From Gammaproteobacteria bacterium (GTDB lineage: Bacteria > Pseudomonadota > Gammaproteobacteria > GRL18), in NCBI GenBank assembly GCA_016744995.1, contig JADGDG010000014.1:1-64000 (forward strand): a DNA stretch of 64,000 bases, written 5' to 3'. Under the pieces are notes generated by a model. That model searched no databases, was not told the origin of the DNA, and saw only the letters and a program-made list of their open reading frames with translations. The first letter of the stretch is position 1. Each line of letters starts with the position of its first letter. A program made the translations under genes and the position numbers. Below, one piece after another: positions 49,119-58,894 of the stretch.

Positions 49119-49132
49119 AAACAATATTGTTT
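49119..49132. promoter_or_regulatory. 14-bp perfect palindrome between the DnaA boxes
   Basis: AAACAATATTGTTT is its own reverse complement. It lies between the two DnaA boxes, upstream of the heat-shock-like promoter; it could be the operator of a dimeric regulator. Confidence 0.5.
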
Positions 49133-49151
49133 AACTGATTAATCAAAAGAA

Positions 49152-49178
49152 CTTGAAAAAGTTATCCACAGGCCATAT
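49152..49178 (+). promoter_or_regulatory. Heat-shock (sigma-32) promoter candidate for clpB
   Basis: CTTGAAA at 49152-49158, and GGCCATAT at 49171-49178 after 12 bp, resembles the sigma-32 pattern CTTGAAA and CCCCATnT. The second DnaA box lies between the two elements. ClpB is a classic heat-shock gene. Confidence 0.6.
49162..49170 (+). promoter_or_regulatory. Perfect DnaA box 2, inside the clpB promoter
   Basis: TTATCCACA again, same orientation, 77 bp from the first. It occupies the spacer of the sigma-32-like promoter, so bound DnaA would block RNA polymerase. Confidence 0.6.
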
Positions 49179-49326
49179 TTACTGAGTATATAAAGAATTT
49201 GCCACCCGGAGTCGGAATCAAATAGCACAAGGAAATCAAGCTAACAAGAAACATGAGCTAAGGTTATTTGACTACGACCCCTTATTATACCAGAAAACTA
49301 AAAAAACTTTCAAGAGGTACTATTGA

Positions 49327-51972
49327 ATGAGAATGGATAAACTAACCAGTAAATTCCAGCAGGCAATTGCTGATGCTCAAAGCCTGGCAATTGGTCGAGA
49401 TCACCAGTTTATTGAATCAATTCATGTCATGGTCGCATTGCTGGATCAGGACAATGGTACAGCAAGGCATTTGCTGACCCAGTCAAATGTGAATATTAAT
49501 TTATTACGCTCACGCCTGGCTCAGGTACTGGATCAGATGGCCAGTATTGATGGCTTTGCCGGTGATGTTCAAGTGTCACCTGAACTAACTCGCCTGCTTA
49601 ATATGACGGATAAACTGTCTCAGCAGCGCAAAGATCAATTCGTTTCCAGTGAGCTTTATATATTAGCTGCAACTGATGACAAAGGTCAGTTAGGTAATAT
49701 TTTGACTGAACTTGGGGCCAGTAAAGCGAATATTGAAAAAGCCATTGATAGAATGCGCGGCGGTCAGACGGTGGATGATCCCAATGCAGAAGAACAGCGT
49801 CAGGCTTTAGAAAAATATACTATTGACCTCACTGAAAGAGCTGAGCAAGGGAAACTGGATCCAGTAATTGGACGTGATGATGAAATTCGTCGCACTATTC
49901 AAGTCCTGCAGCGCCGCACAAAAAATAATCCTGTACTCATTGGTGAACCCGGTGTGGGTAAAACCGCTATTATTGAAGGCCTGGCACAACGCATTATTAA
50001 TGGTGAAGTTCCTGAAGGCTTAAAACATAAACGTATCCTGTCTCTGGACATGGGATCTCTTATTGCTGGTGCAAAATTCCGTGGTGAATTTGAAGAACGT
50101 CTGAAAGCCGTATTGAGCGATCTGTCAAAACAGGAAGGCAGTGTCATTCTGTTTATTGATGAACTGCACACCATGGTGGGAGCCGGTAAAGCGGAAGGCT
50201 CTATGGATGCTGGTAATATGCTTAAGCCAGCCCTGGCCCGTGGTGAACTGCATTGTGTGGGTGCTACGACTTTGGATGAATATCGGGAATATCTGGAAAA
50301 AGATGCGGCTCTGGAACGTCGTTTTCAAAAAGTGCTGGTGGAAGAGCCTACGGTGGAAGACACTATTGCAATTTTGCGAGGTCTTAAAGAAAAATATGAA
50401 CTGCATCATGGGGTTGATATTACCGATCCAGCCATTGTTTCTGCTGCCATCCTGTCACATCGATATATCTCTGAGCGTAAACTGCCTGATAAAGCCATTG
50501 ATTTGATTGATGAGGCCGGTAGTCGAATTCGTATGGAAATTGATTCTAAACCTGAAAAAATGGATAAACTGGAACGCCGTATTATTCAGCTTAAAATTGA
50601 GCGTGAAGCATTAGGCAAGGAGTCTGATCCAGCGTCTAAAAAACGCCTGACGATTTTACAGGATGATATCGCTGAACTGGAGTTGGAATACTCTGAGCTG
50701 GAAGAAATCTGGAAATCTGAAAAGGCTGCTGTACAGGGGACTCAGCACATTAAGGAATCTTTGGATCAGGCAAGGAAAGATCTGGAAACAGCTCAGCGAG
50801 CAGGTGATTTAGGGCGTATGTCAGAATTGCAGTATGGTCGGATCCCAGAGTTGGAAAAACAACTGGATATGGCCTCTCAGGCTGAAATGATTGGTATGGA
50901 GGAGCAGCCTAAGTTATTGCGTAATCGAGTCACAGAAGAAGAAGTGGCTGAAGTTGTGGCAAAATGGACCGGCATTCCTGTTGCTAAAATGCTGGAAGGT
51001 GAAAATGATAAGCTACTGCGCCTTGAAGAGCAGTTACATGCCCGTGTAGTTGGTCAGAGTGAAGCCGTGACAGCGGTATCCAATGCCATACGCCGCTCCC
51101 GTGCTGGTTTATCTGATCCGCGACGCCCCAATGGTTCGTTTTTATTTTTGGGGCCAACTGGGGTTGGTAAAACTGAATTGACCAAAGCACTGGCCAATTT
51201 CTTATTTGATACTGATGAAGCCATGGTACGTCTGGACATGTCAGAATTTATGGAAAAACATGCTGTTGCCCGTTTAATTGGAGCGCCCCCAGGTTATGTG
51301 GGTTATGAAGAGGGTGGTTATCTGACTGAAGCAGTTCGACGTAAGCCCTATTCTGTAATTTTGCTTGATGAGGTGGAAAAAGCACATCCCGATGTCTTTA
51401 ATATTCTTCTGCAAGTACTGGATGATGGACGCTTAACCGATGGTCAGGGACGTACCGTTGATTTTCGCAATACGGTGATTATTATGACTTCTAATCTGGG
51501 TTCTCAGCGAATCCAGGAGTTAAGCGTGCTCTCTTCGAACCGAAAAGGATCACAGTCACATGAAGAAGCAGAGGCTGAGTACCAGTTAATGAAGTCTGAA
51601 GTGATGGATGTTGTGTCACAACATTTTCGTCCGGAGTTTATTAACCGCGTTGATGATGTCGTGGTTTTCCATCCATTGGGGAGAGAAGCGATTCATAAAA
51701 TTGCTGAAATTCAGATGCAGGATCTGCGTACTCGTTTAATTGATCGAGAATTGGATCTGATTTTGTCAACAGAGGCAATGAATCAAATCAGCGATGCAGG
51801 TTTTGATCCCGTTTACGGGGCCAGACCTCTTAAACGAGCAATACAGCAATTATTAGAGAGCCCGTTGGCTCAGGAGATCCTGGCAGGCAAGTTTGTTGCT
51901 GGTGATCGGATTGAAGTTGATGTTATTGCTGATGATTCACAGGGACGAATGAGTTTTAAAAAGAAGTTATAA
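49327..51972 (+). CDS. clpB: ATP-dependent disaggregase ClpB
   Basis: 881 residues. N-domain, first AAA+ domain with Walker [11 protein letters not shown], coiled-coil middle domain (about 400-530), second AAA+ with [11 protein letters not shown], and the C-terminal small domain. ClpB unravels protein aggregates with DnaK. It is about 20 residues longer than E. coli ClpB, because of an insert near residue 735 ([18 protein letters not shown]) within the second AAA+ domain. The intergenic region holds a sigma-32-like promoter. Confidence 0.97.
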   Translation: MRMDKLTSKFQQAIADAQSLAIGRDHQFIESIHVMVALLDQDNGTARHLLTQSNVNINLLRSRLAQVLDQMASIDGFAGDVQVSPELTRLLNMTDKLSQQRKDQFVSSELYILAATDDKGQLGNILTELGASKANIEKAIDRMRGGQTVDDPNAEEQRQALEKYTIDLTERAEQGKLDPVIGRDDEIRRTIQVLQRRTKNNPVLIGEPGVGKTAIIEGLAQRIINGEVPEGLKHKRILSLDMGSLIAGAKFRGEFEERLKAVLSDLSKQEGSVILFIDELHTMVGAGKAEGSMDAGNMLKPALARGELHCVGATTLDEYREYLEKDAALERRFQKVLVEEPTVEDTIAILRGLKEKYELHHGVDITDPAIVSAAILSHRYISERKLPDKAIDLIDEAGSRIRMEIDSKPEKMDKLERRIIQLKIEREALGKESDPASKKRLTILQDDIAELELEYSELEEIWKSEKAAVQGTQHIKESLDQARKDLETAQRAGDLGRMSELQYGRIPELEKQLDMASQAEMIGMEEQPKLLRNRVTEEEVAEVVAKWTGIPVAKMLEGENDKLLRLEEQLHARVVGQSEAVTAVSNAIRRSRAGLSDPRRPNGSFLFLGPTGVGKTELTKALANFLFDTDEAMVRLDMSEFMEKHAVARLIGAPPGYVGYEEGGYLTEAVRRKPYSVILLDEVEKAHPDVFNILLQVLDDGRLTDGQGRTVDFRNTVIIMTSNLGSQRIQELSVLSSNRKGSQSHEEAEAEYQLMKSEVMDVVSQHFRPEFINRVDDVVVFHPLGREAIHKIAEIQMQDLRTRLIDRELDLILSTEAMNQISDAGFDPVYGARPLKRAIQQLLESPLAQEILAGKFVAGDRIEVDVIADDSQGRMSFKKKL

Positions 51973-51977
51973 GTTAT

Positions 51978-52028
51978 AAGTTGTAAGTCTTAGATCTTTT
52001 TGATTTAGGACTAACAACTTCAGATTTT
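51978..52028. terminator. Terminator between convergent clpB and the SDR gene
   Basis: AAGTTGTAAGTC (51978-51989) pairs with GACTAACAACTT (52009-52020) with one mismatch, followed by a run of seven Ts. A TTATAAG tandem repeat precedes it. Confidence 0.75.
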
Positions 52029-52030
52029 TT

Positions 52031-52876
52031 TCAATTCTCTTCCTTAGAAACTTTACGCAGTACCCAATCCAACCCCTTTGCAGGCAATAAGCGTTTCAAT
52101 GTGCCAAACAGGTGAGTTGGAAAGGTGACATAATAATGTGCTCTGGGATGGGCACTTTCCAGGGCATGTTCCAGCTTTTTATAAACGGCTTCCGGAGGTA
52201 AGGTAAACGGTACGGCTGGCTCTTTTTTTTGTAAGCGCGCCTCCATACCTTCATAGCTGCTTTTAAAAAAACTGCTCTCTTTATTAATATTTTCCTGATA
52301 TTTTACAAAAGCATTCTTGCGAAAAGCACTGGTGATGGGGCCAGGTTCAATGATTGAGACTTCAATGCCGCTGCCATATAATTCTAATCTAAGAGTGTCT
52401 GCCAAACCTTCAAGGGCATATTTAGAGGCATTATAAGCACCTCGAAAAGGCAAAGAGATAATGCCCAGTACGGAACCATTATAAATGATCCTGCCATAAC
52501 CCTGTTGACGCATAACAGGAATAATACGATTGGTTAACTCCTGAGTGCCAAAGACATTGCTTTCAAATTGCTCTTTTAAAACATGACGTTGTAAGTCTTC
52601 TACGGCACCGGGCTGACCATAAGCCGCATTATTAAATAATGCATACAATTGACCCTGAGTCAGTTCTAAAATTGTATCAACTGCCTGGTGAATAGATTCA
52701 CTGCTGGCCAGATCAAGCTGCAGACTTTCAAGTCCCTGTTCTTGAAGCCGGACAACATCCTCTGCTTTGCGTGCAGTAGCAAATACCCGGTAACCGCGTT
52801 GCTTGAGTTCATGAGCACAGCACAGACCGATTCCTGAAGAACAGCCAGTAATTAGTATTGATTTTTGTTTTGACAT
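52031..52876 (-). CDS. Short-chain dehydrogenase/reductase
   Basis: 281 residues. Classical SDR with the nucleotide motif TGCSSGIGLCCA, NNAAYG, and the catalytic YxxxK in YNASKYALEG. The Ser that precedes it appears in YNGSVLG. Similar to E. coli-type SDRs of unknown substrate; a C-terminal arm (FGTLKRLLPAKGLDWVLRK) could dock on the membrane. The gene stands alone; neither substrate nor pathway can be told. Confidence 0.9.
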   Translation of the reverse strand: MSKQKSILITGCSSGIGLCCAHELKQRGYRVFATARKAEDVVRLQEQGLESLQLDLASSESIHQAVDTILELTQGQLYALFNNAAYGQPGAVEDLQRHVLKEQFESNVFGTQELTNRIIPVMRQQGYGRIIYNGSVLGIISLPFRGAYNASKYALEGLADTLRLELYGSGIEVSIIEPGPITSAFRKNAFVKYQENINKESSFFKSSYEGMEARLQKKEPAVPFTLPPEAVYKKLEHALESAHPRAHYYVTFPTHLFGTLKRLLPAKGLDWVLRKVSKEEN

Positions 52877-52936
52877 ATAATCTGTTTTAAAGTTAAGGAA
52901 AATAATGGATTGCTGTTGTTATTTCTGGAATTTTGG

Positions 52937-52991
52937 CTATTCTTTTAACTAGTGTTCGAGACACCAGTTAAAAAATTCGTCAAAAGAATAG
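52937..52991. promoter_or_regulatory. Nested inverted repeat in the SDR/pomA intergenic region
   Basis: Outer arms CTATTCTTTT (52937-52946) and AAAAGAATAG (52982-52991) are perfect; inside, TTAACT-A-GTGT and ACAC-C-AGTTAA (52945-52955 and 52961-52971) make an 11-bp stem with one mismatch. The divergent genes on each side make this a likely shared operator or a cruciform. Confidence 0.65.
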
Positions 52992-53042
52992 TCATATACT
53001 AAAACAAAACATTTATTGATGCATTAGAAAGGTAGTTATTGA

Positions 53043-53798
53043 GTGGATATAGCAACGATCATTGGAATTATTGGAGCACTAGCCATTATTGCGGTGGCAA
53101 TGGTTCTCAGTGGTGGCATTATTTTATTTATTAATGTGCCGTCAATGCTGGTGGTTTTTGGTGGTGCTTCATTCGCAGTAGTGGCCATGTTTCCTTTGGG
53201 GACGACCATTAGTTCATTTAAAGTAGTCTTAAAAGCAATTTTAAATAAACCTGTAAGCTCTAATGAACTGATTGAAAAAGGTGTTGAACTAGCCACTATT
53301 GCCAGAAAAGAAGGTATTCTGGGTCTTGAAGGTCAGGAAATTCCGAATGAATTCCTGCAAAAAGGCATTAGCCTGTGTGTCGATGGACATGAACCGGATT
53401 TTGTACAACGAATGTTATCTAAAGATATCAATCTTGCCGTAGAACGACATGAACTGGGTCAAAAATTTTTGATGAAACTGGCTGATATGGGCCCGGCAAT
53501 GGGTATGATTGGTACGCTCATTGGTCTGGTGGGTATGCTGGCAAATATGGATGATCCAAAAACCATCGGCCCTTCAATGGCGGTTGCATTATTAACCACT
53601 CTTTATGGGGCTGTCTTAGCAAATGCCGTCTGTATCCCCCTTGCGGACAAGTTAACCTTTGTGATGGATCAGCAACGCCTGAGTCGAACACTAATCCTTG
53701 AAATTATTGGTGCTATCCAGGAAGGTATTAATCCCAAAGTCATGGGGGAAATGCTACAAACCTATTTACCTGAAGGTCAACGTGCTGTTGCTGAATAA
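53043..53798 (+). CDS. pomA: Flagellar stator protein PomA/MotA
   Basis: 251 residues, four membrane helices, with GPAMGMIGTLIGLVGMLANM of the TM3 segment and TTLYGAVLANAVCIPLADKL of TM4. The Asp-to-Ser-like features and lack of the long E. coli MotA loop are those of the PomA (sodium) group. Start is GTG 53043. No other flagellar gene is in the window, so this stator pair is separated from the main flagellar cluster. Confidence 0.92.
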   Translation: MDIATIIGIIGALAIIAVAMVLSGGIILFINVPSMLVVFGGASFAVVAMFPLGTTISSFKVVLKAILNKPVSSNELIEKGVELATIARKEGILGLEGQEIPNEFLQKGISLCVDGHEPDFVQRMLSKDINLAVERHELGQKFLMKLADMGPAMGMIGTLIGLVGMLANMDDPKTIGPSMAVALLTTLYGAVLANAVCIPLADKLTFVMDQQRLSRTLILEIIGAIQEGINPKVMGEMLQTYLPEGQRAVAE

Positions 53799-53862
53799 GA
53801 GCCCTTAGCCAATAAATTTATGACAAATGATTATCTGATTTTAAATATAAGGCTGCTTCTGG

Positions 53863-54990
53863 ATGGATGATGAGAAGCCCTGCAAATGCCCGGCAGGCAT
53901 TCCTGCCTGGGTTCTAACATTTGCTGATCTTATGTCTCTTCTGATGTGCTTCTTTGTACTATTGCTTTCCTTTGCAGAAATGGATGTGCAGAAATTCAAA
54001 CAAATTGCCGGTTCCCTTAAAGTGGCCTTTGGTGTGCAGCGTGATATTAAAGCGGTGGAAATTCCCAAAGGGGTAAATATTGTTGCCAAAGAATTTAGTC
54101 CTTCCCCCCCACAGCCCACTGTTATTAATGAAGTCAAACAAGTTACCAGTGATGACACACAGCAGGAACTTAAGCTCATTAATAAACTTGAGCAATTACA
54201 GGATGAAAGCAAAGAGCTCAAAGACAAAATGGAGAATATGTCTGAAGCGGTGGCAGAAGCAGAAGGTTTGAAAAAACAGCTGAGTAAAGTTGAAGCCGAA
54301 ATTGCTGAAATTGAACAGGAATTAAGTGAACTGCAGCAGAAAATGGATCAGATGCAGGAAAATAAAATCAAAGAAAAAGCCGATGCATTAAGTGCTGCCC
54401 TGAAACAGGAAATTGAAGCCGAGATGATTGATGTGGAAGCGAAGGATGATAGTATTATTATTCGCATCCGTGACAAGGGTTCTTTTTCAGCAGGTTCAGC
54501 CAGACTCACGGACGACTTTATTGAGATTCTTGAAATTATTGCTGAAGAATTAAGCAGTACCCAGGGTAATATTATTGTTGCAGGCCACACCGATGATATT
54601 CCTATCAGTACGGCTCAATTTCGTTCAAACTGGGCTTTGTCGTCGGCTCGTGCGGTGGCGGTGACTCATGAGTTACTATTAGACGATCGCCTGGAAAAAT
54701 CCCGCTTCAGTATTCAGGGCTTTGCTGATGCCAGACCATTGGTTGGTAATGAAACACCTGAAAGCAGGGCACAAAACCGCCGAGTTGAAATTATTATTTC
54801 ACAAGGTAAAGCAGACTTGGGAATTACTCCTGATGAAGAGCCAGGCGTGTCTGATGGAAAGACTAACCGTACAGACAAGAACATAAATAAAAAACCATCA
54901 GGTGTTCAAAATAAGGCAGACTCAAATAGAGCAAATACAAATAATACCAGTGTTCCTGAGCAAGAGACACCAAGTTTTATTCAATTTTAA
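53863..54990 (+). CDS. pomB: Flagellar stator protein PomB/MotB
   Basis: 375 residues. The N-terminus CKCPAGIPAWVLTFADLMSL carries the ion-binding Asp of the single membrane helix (PomB type), then a long coiled coil (EELKLINKLEQLQDESKELK onward, about residues 105-185), an OmpA-like peptidoglycan-binding domain (GHTDDIPI, NWALSSARAVAV) and a Lys/Asn-rich tail of about 45 residues. The coiled coil is longer than usual for PomB. A PilZ gene follows 8 bp later. Confidence 0.92.
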   Translation: MDDEKPCKCPAGIPAWVLTFADLMSLLMCFFVLLLSFAEMDVQKFKQIAGSLKVAFGVQRDIKAVEIPKGVNIVAKEFSPSPPQPTVINEVKQVTSDDTQQELKLINKLEQLQDESKELKDKMENMSEAVAEAEGLKKQLSKVEAEIAEIEQELSELQQKMDQMQENKIKEKADALSAALKQEIEAEMIDVEAKDDSIIIRIRDKGSFSAGSARLTDDFIEILEIIAEELSSTQGNIIVAGHTDDIPISTAQFRSNWALSSARAVAVTHELLLDDRLEKSRFSIQGFADARPLVGNETPESRAQNRRVEIIISQGKADLGITPDEEPGVSDGKTNRTDKNINKKPSGVQNKADSNRANTNNTSVPEQETPSFIQF

Positions 54991-54998
54991 GGGATAGT

Positions 54999-55619
54999 AT
55001 GAATTCAAATGTTCAAACAGATGAGCGTCGGCAGTATTATCGGATTGATGATAGTGCTATTTTTTCTTATCACGTCTTAAAAAAAGAGCTAAAAAAAGAG
55101 CTAAAAAAAGAGCTAAAAAAAGAGCTCAATAAAGAGCCAGCTGACGTGAATAAAAACATTTCGACTGCTTTTGAAATGATTGAATTATTTGGTCAAATGA
55201 ATCAACAAATGAGCGTTGCTCTGGGTCGTATCAGTGACCACTCAGCCGATATAGCCACTTATCTGAAGGGGCTGGATAATAAAATAGAGTTGCTGGCTCA
55301 AATGTATTTGTTTAAAGACAATGGGTCTGATTTAGAACCTCAGCGGCAGATTAATCTTGGTGCAGGGGGACTGGCATTTGGCTCAGATGAAAAACTCAAA
55401 CAGGGCACCTTGATTGCCATGGATATGATCCTGTCCACTGACTTGCTCTGTCTGCATCTGACAGGGCGAGTGATTCAGGTTTCCAATGAAACAAATGGTG
55501 ATTTTCCCTATCGAATTTCTGTTGGCTTTGTTGAGATATCAGATACTGAAGTTGATCAAATTATTAAACACATCATGCGCCTGCAATCTGAGCAACTGAG
55601 AGCTAAAAGAGGATCCTAG
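54999..55619 (+). CDS. PilZ-domain protein
   Basis: 206 residues. The N-terminal RRQYYRIDDSA gives the RxxxR arginines that bind c-di-GMP; the C-terminal half (from INLGAGGLAFGSDEKLKQGT to RISVGFVEIS) is PilZ-like with the D/NxSxxG-like INLGAGG. In between are a (KKEL)x4 run from a 12-bp tandem repeat and a helical dimerisation stretch. It follows pomAB, so it may couple c-di-GMP to stator function, as YcgR does. The regulation is inferred from position. Confidence 0.8.
   Translation: MNSNVQTDERRQYYRIDDSAIFSYHVLKKELKKELKKELKKELNKEPADVNKNISTAFEMIELFGQMNQQMSVALGRISDHSADIATYLKGLDNKIELLAQMYLFKDNGSDLEPQRQINLGAGGLAFGSDEKLKQGTLIAMDMILSTDLLCLHLTGRVIQVSNETNGDFPYRISVGFVEISDTEVDQIIKHIMRLQSEQLRAKRGS
55080..55127 (+). 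repeat. 12-bp coding tandem repeat in the PilZ gene
   Basis: Four units (AAAAAAGAGCTA, last one ending CTC) encode KKEL, followed by a diverged NKEP unit. The run lies in the first 50 residues, after the arginine motif. Confidence 0.95.
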
Positions 55620-55807
55620 GAAAAATGTATCTAAAATGGATTTTTCTCAGTAAGCTCTTTATTCTTAGATAAGCTCCTAATTTTCTTCATTGATAAATCC
55701 TACGTTTTTCATGAGTTTTATCCCAGAGAGAGTGAGCTTGAGATTTATCCCATTCATCCCAATCTTAGACTGCAATTACAATTAAAGACCAAACTTAGGA
55801 AAATAAT

Positions 55808-56053
55808 ATGCCAATTTATGAATACCGCTGTAATGGTTGCGGTCATGAGATGGAATTGATACAAAAAATGTCAGATGATCCAATGAAAGATTGCCCGGTT
55901 TGTAAAGAGTCGAAGTTAAAAAAACTGATTTCTGCGGTAGGTTTTCGTCTCAAAGGCAATGGCTGGTATGAAACCGACTTTAAAAATAGTAAAAAAAGTA
56001 GCAGTTCCGACAGCTCTTGTGGCGGCGGTGGCGGTGGTTGCGCTTCAAAGTAA
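55808..56053 (+). CDS. FmdB-family zinc-ribbon protein
   Basis: 81 residues. Begins MPIYEYRCNGCGHEMELIQK with CxxC and CPVC forming a zinc ribbon; the C-terminus is Ser/Gly-rich with CGGGGGG. It often precedes aspS in gammaproteobacteria. The precise function is not known; it was first noted as a regulator near amidase genes. Confidence 0.9.
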   Translation: MPIYEYRCNGCGHEMELIQKMSDDPMKDCPVCKESKLKKLISAVGFRLKGNGWYETDFKNSKKSSSSDSSCGGGGGGCASK

Positions 56054-56137
56054 CTTATCCCTTGTAGTCTGAGCAAACAAAGCTTAAAATTATCGGTTTT
56101 ATATAGATAAACGTGAATTATAATCAGGAAACAGGGT

Positions 56138-57928
56138 ATGCGAAGCCATTATTGCGGTCACTTAACACAAGAAAACATTGATCAAGAAGTTCTTCTCAGC
56201 GGTTGGGTGCATCGTCGCCGTGATCATGGCGGTGTTATTTTTGTCGATTTGAGAGACTGTAAAGGCATTTCACAAATTGTTTTTGATCCTGACATTCCTG
56301 AAATGTTTATGCTGGCTGAAAAGATTCGTAATGAATTTGTTATTCAGGTTAAAGGCAAGGTTCGTCAACGTCCTCAGGGAACAGAAAACCCGGAAATGAC
56401 TACCGGGCAAGTTGAGGTGCTGGCTCTGGAACTGAGCGTTTTGAATGCTTCAGAAACCCCTCCATTTCAACTCGATGACGACGATGTTTCTGAAGAACAC
56501 CGTCTACGTTACCGTTATATCGATCTACGTCGTCCTGAAATGCAAAAACGTTTGAGACTGCGTTCACAGATCACCCGTATGTTGCGTAATTATCTTGATG
56601 ATAATGATTTCCTTGATATTGAAACTCCTATTTTGACTAAGGCGACTCCTGAAGGTGCTCGTGATTATCTGGTGCCCAGTCGAACACATCCGGGAGAGTT
56701 TTTTGCTTTGCCTCAGTCACCTCAATTGTTTAAACAATTACTGATGATGTCAGGAATGGATCGCTACTATCAGGTGGTTCGCTGTTTCCGGGATGAAGAC
56801 TTACGAGCCGATCGCCAGCCGGAATTTACTCAGATTGATATCGAAACTTCCTTCATGGAAGAAGAACAGCTGATGACTATGATGGAAGATATGATGCGCT
56901 CTATCTTTGCCAAAGTGTTAGAACAGCAGTTGCCGAACCCATTTCCTCGCATGACTTATGCAGAAGCAATGAATCGTTACGGCAGTGACAAGCCGGATTT
57001 ACGGATTGAGCTGGAGCTGGTTGAAGTTGCAGATGTGTTGACCGATGTTGATTTCAAAGTCTTTTCTGGTCCTGCAAAAGATCCTGATAGCCGTGTTACA
57101 GCATTGCGTGTACCCAATGGTTCAGCTCTGACCCGCAAACAGATTGATGGATATACTAAGTATGTTTCAATTTATGGTGCCAGAGGATTAGCTTACATAA
57201 AAGTCAATGAGATTGCTGCTGGTCGTGAGGGCCTGCAGTCACCGATTGTTAAATTTATTCCTGATGAATCTCTGACTACTATTATAGAAAGGACTGGTGC
57301 TCAAGATGGCGACTTGATCTTCTTTGGTGCTGATAAAACAAAAGTGGTTAACGAAGCTTTGGGAGCTTTACGTATTAAAGTTGCTCAGGATTTAGATCTG
57401 GTGAAACATGGCTGGCAACCTCTCTGGGTGGTTGACTTCCCGATGTTTGAATATGATGAAGGTGGCAAACGTTGGACTGCATTGCATCATCCATTCACAT
57501 CACCCAGTAGTGATGATCCTCAGGAGTTACTGGATAATCCCGGTAAAAGTCTGTCCAAAGCCTATGATATGGTGCTTAACGGCACAGAACTGGGTGGCGG
57601 CTCAGTTCGCATTCACCAACAGGCGATGCAGCAAAGTGTCTTTAAATTGCTGGGAATTGGTGATGAAGAAGCGCAGGATAAATTTGGCTTCTTACTGGAT
57701 GCATTAAAATATGGCTGTCCGCCACACGCAGGTATTGCCTTTGGTCTGGATCGTCTGGTGATGCTTATGACCGGTGCCAGTTCAATTCGAGAAGTCATGG
57801 CATTCCCAAAAACACAATCAGCAGCATGCTTGCTGACATCAGCGCCGTCAGAAGTGAGTCCTGCTCAATTGAAAGAGCTGGGCATTAAGAAGCGTGAAGT
57901 TTTAGCGGATAAATTAGCTGAAAGTTAA
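56138..57928 (+). CDS. aspS: Aspartyl-tRNA synthetase
   Basis: 596 residues. Anticodon-binding OB domain ([20 protein letters not shown]), the class II motif 2 ([18 protein letters not shown]), the bacterial GAD insertion domain, and motif 3 ([15 protein letters not shown]). Charges tRNA-Asp. The size and GAD domain are those of the bacterial type; whether it also charges tRNA-Asn depends on the presence of asnS, which I cannot see. Confidence 0.97.
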   Translation: MRSHYCGHLTQENIDQEVLLSGWVHRRRDHGGVIFVDLRDCKGISQIVFDPDIPEMFMLAEKIRNEFVIQVKGKVRQRPQGTENPEMTTGQVEVLALELSVLNASETPPFQLDDDDVSEEHRLRYRYIDLRRPEMQKRLRLRSQITRMLRNYLDDNDFLDIETPILTKATPEGARDYLVPSRTHPGEFFALPQSPQLFKQLLMMSGMDRYYQVVRCFRDEDLRADRQPEFTQIDIETSFMEEEQLMTMMEDMMRSIFAKVLEQQLPNPFPRMTYAEAMNRYGSDKPDLRIELELVEVADVLTDVDFKVFSGPAKDPDSRVTALRVPNGSALTRKQIDGYTKYVSIYGARGLAYIKVNEIAAGREGLQSPIVKFIPDESLTTIIERTGAQDGDLIFFGADKTKVVNEALGALRIKVAQDLDLVKHGWQPLWVVDFPMFEYDEGGKRWTALHHPFTSPSSDDPQELLDNPGKSLSKAYDMVLNGTELGGGSVRIHQQAMQQSVFKLLGIGDEEAQDKFGFLLDALKYGCPPHAGIAFGLDRLVMLMTGASSIREVMAFPKTQSAACLLTSAPSEVSPAQLKELGIKKREVLADKLAES

Positions 57929-57937
57929 AGCACGATT

Positions 57938-58012
57938 GATATAGAATTTAATGACATTGTTTTAGATGATACTGTCTTAAATGATATAGTTTTAAATGAC
58001 ATAGTATTGAAG
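57938..58012 (+). repeat. Five 15-bp tandem repeats between aspS and yebC
   Basis: Units start at 57938, 57953, 57968, 57983 and 57998; the consensus is GATATAGTTTTAAAT with one to five changes per unit (for example GACATTGTTTTAGAT, GATACTGTCTTAAAT). Together they fill most of the gap between the genes. Confidence 0.92.
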
Positions 58013-58031
58013 AAAGAAAAAAGAGGTTTTC

Positions 58032-58784
58032 ATGGCAGGTCATAGTAAATGGGCAAATATCCAGCACCGAAAAAAAGGTCAGGATGCCAAACGAGGAAAA
58101 TTATTCACCAAACTCATTCGTGAAATCACCGTAGCTGCCCGTCTGGGCGGTGGTGATGCGGATGCTAATCCACGCTTACGAGCGATTATTGATAAATCAT
58201 TACGTGCCAATATGACTCGTGATACAGTAGAACGTGCTGTAAAACGTGGTGCAGGCGATACTGATGGTGAAAACTTTGATGAAATTCGTTATGAAGGTTA
58301 TGGCCCAAATGGTGTTGCTGTCATGGTTGATTGTCTGACCGATAACCGCAATCGTACGGTTGCTGAAGTGCGTCATGCCTTCACCAAGTCTGGTGGAAAT
58401 CTGGGTACTGATGGTTCGGTATCCTATTTGTTTAGTAAAATCGGCATACTGAGTTATCCCGTGGGCAGTGATGAAGATGCCATCATGGAAGCTGCACTGG
58501 AAGCTGGCGCAGAAGATGTTGAAACCAATGATGATGGTTCCATTGATGTCACTACATCATCGGATGACTTTATGGATGTTAAAGATGCCATGGTTGCTGC
58601 AGGCTTTGATCCGGAAATGGCTGAAGTGACCATGAAAGCAGCAACCAGTGTTGAGCTGGAGCTTGAAGACGCACAAAAAGTTATGCGCCTGGTGGATATG
58701 CTGGAAGATCTGGATGATGTACAGAATGTTTACTCAAATTCTGAGTTTTCAGATGAGGTAATGGTACAGTTAGCCGAAGGTTAG
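58032..58784 (+). CDS. yebC: YebC/PmpR-family transcriptional regulator
   Basis: 250 residues. The signature [20 protein letters not shown] is present with the acidic central and C-terminal segments. The family includes DNA-binding regulators and proteins that help ribosomes over proline runs. It precedes ruvCAB, as in many gammaproteobacteria. Confidence 0.96.
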   Translation: MAGHSKWANIQHRKKGQDAKRGKLFTKLIREITVAARLGGGDADANPRLRAIIDKSLRANMTRDTVERAVKRGAGDTDGENFDEIRYEGYGPNGVAVMVDCLTDNRNRTVAEVRHAFTKSGGNLGTDGSVSYLFSKIGILSYPVGSDEDAIMEAALEAGAEDVETNDDGSIDVTTSSDDFMDVKDAMVAAGFDPEMAEVTMKAATSVELELEDAQKVMRLVDMLEDLDDVQNVYSNSEFSDEVMVQLAEG

Positions 58785-58791
58785 ATTTAAC

Positions 58792-58819
58792 GAGGAGGGT
58801 ATTCATGAATCACCTCCTC
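58792..58819 (+). promoter_or_regulatory. Hairpin sequestering a strong SD between yebC and ruvC
   Basis: GAGGAGG (58792-58798) pairs with CCTCCTC (58813-58819); the middle holds the ATTCATGAAT palindrome. It includes both the Shine-Dalgarno of the first mini-ORF and its ATG, so translation would depend on opening this hairpin. No T-run follows. Confidence 0.5.
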
Positions 58820-58846
58820 AGTACACTGGAGCACATCATTTCTTGA
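58805..58846 (+). CDS. Possible 13-residue leader ORF
   Basis: ATG 58805 after GAGGAGGG: MNHLLSTLEHIIS, stop at 58844-58846. Directly followed by a second mini-ORF, ATG 58847 to 58876 (MLSDFEVLL), whose ATG touches the stop of the first. Coding is unproven; the strong ribosome site and tight order suggest leader peptides for ruvC. Confidence 0.3.
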   Translation: MNHLLSTLEHIIS

Positions 58847-58894
58847 ATGCTCAGTGATTTTGAAGTTTTGCTTTAATTATAAGGAAAGCCGCTC

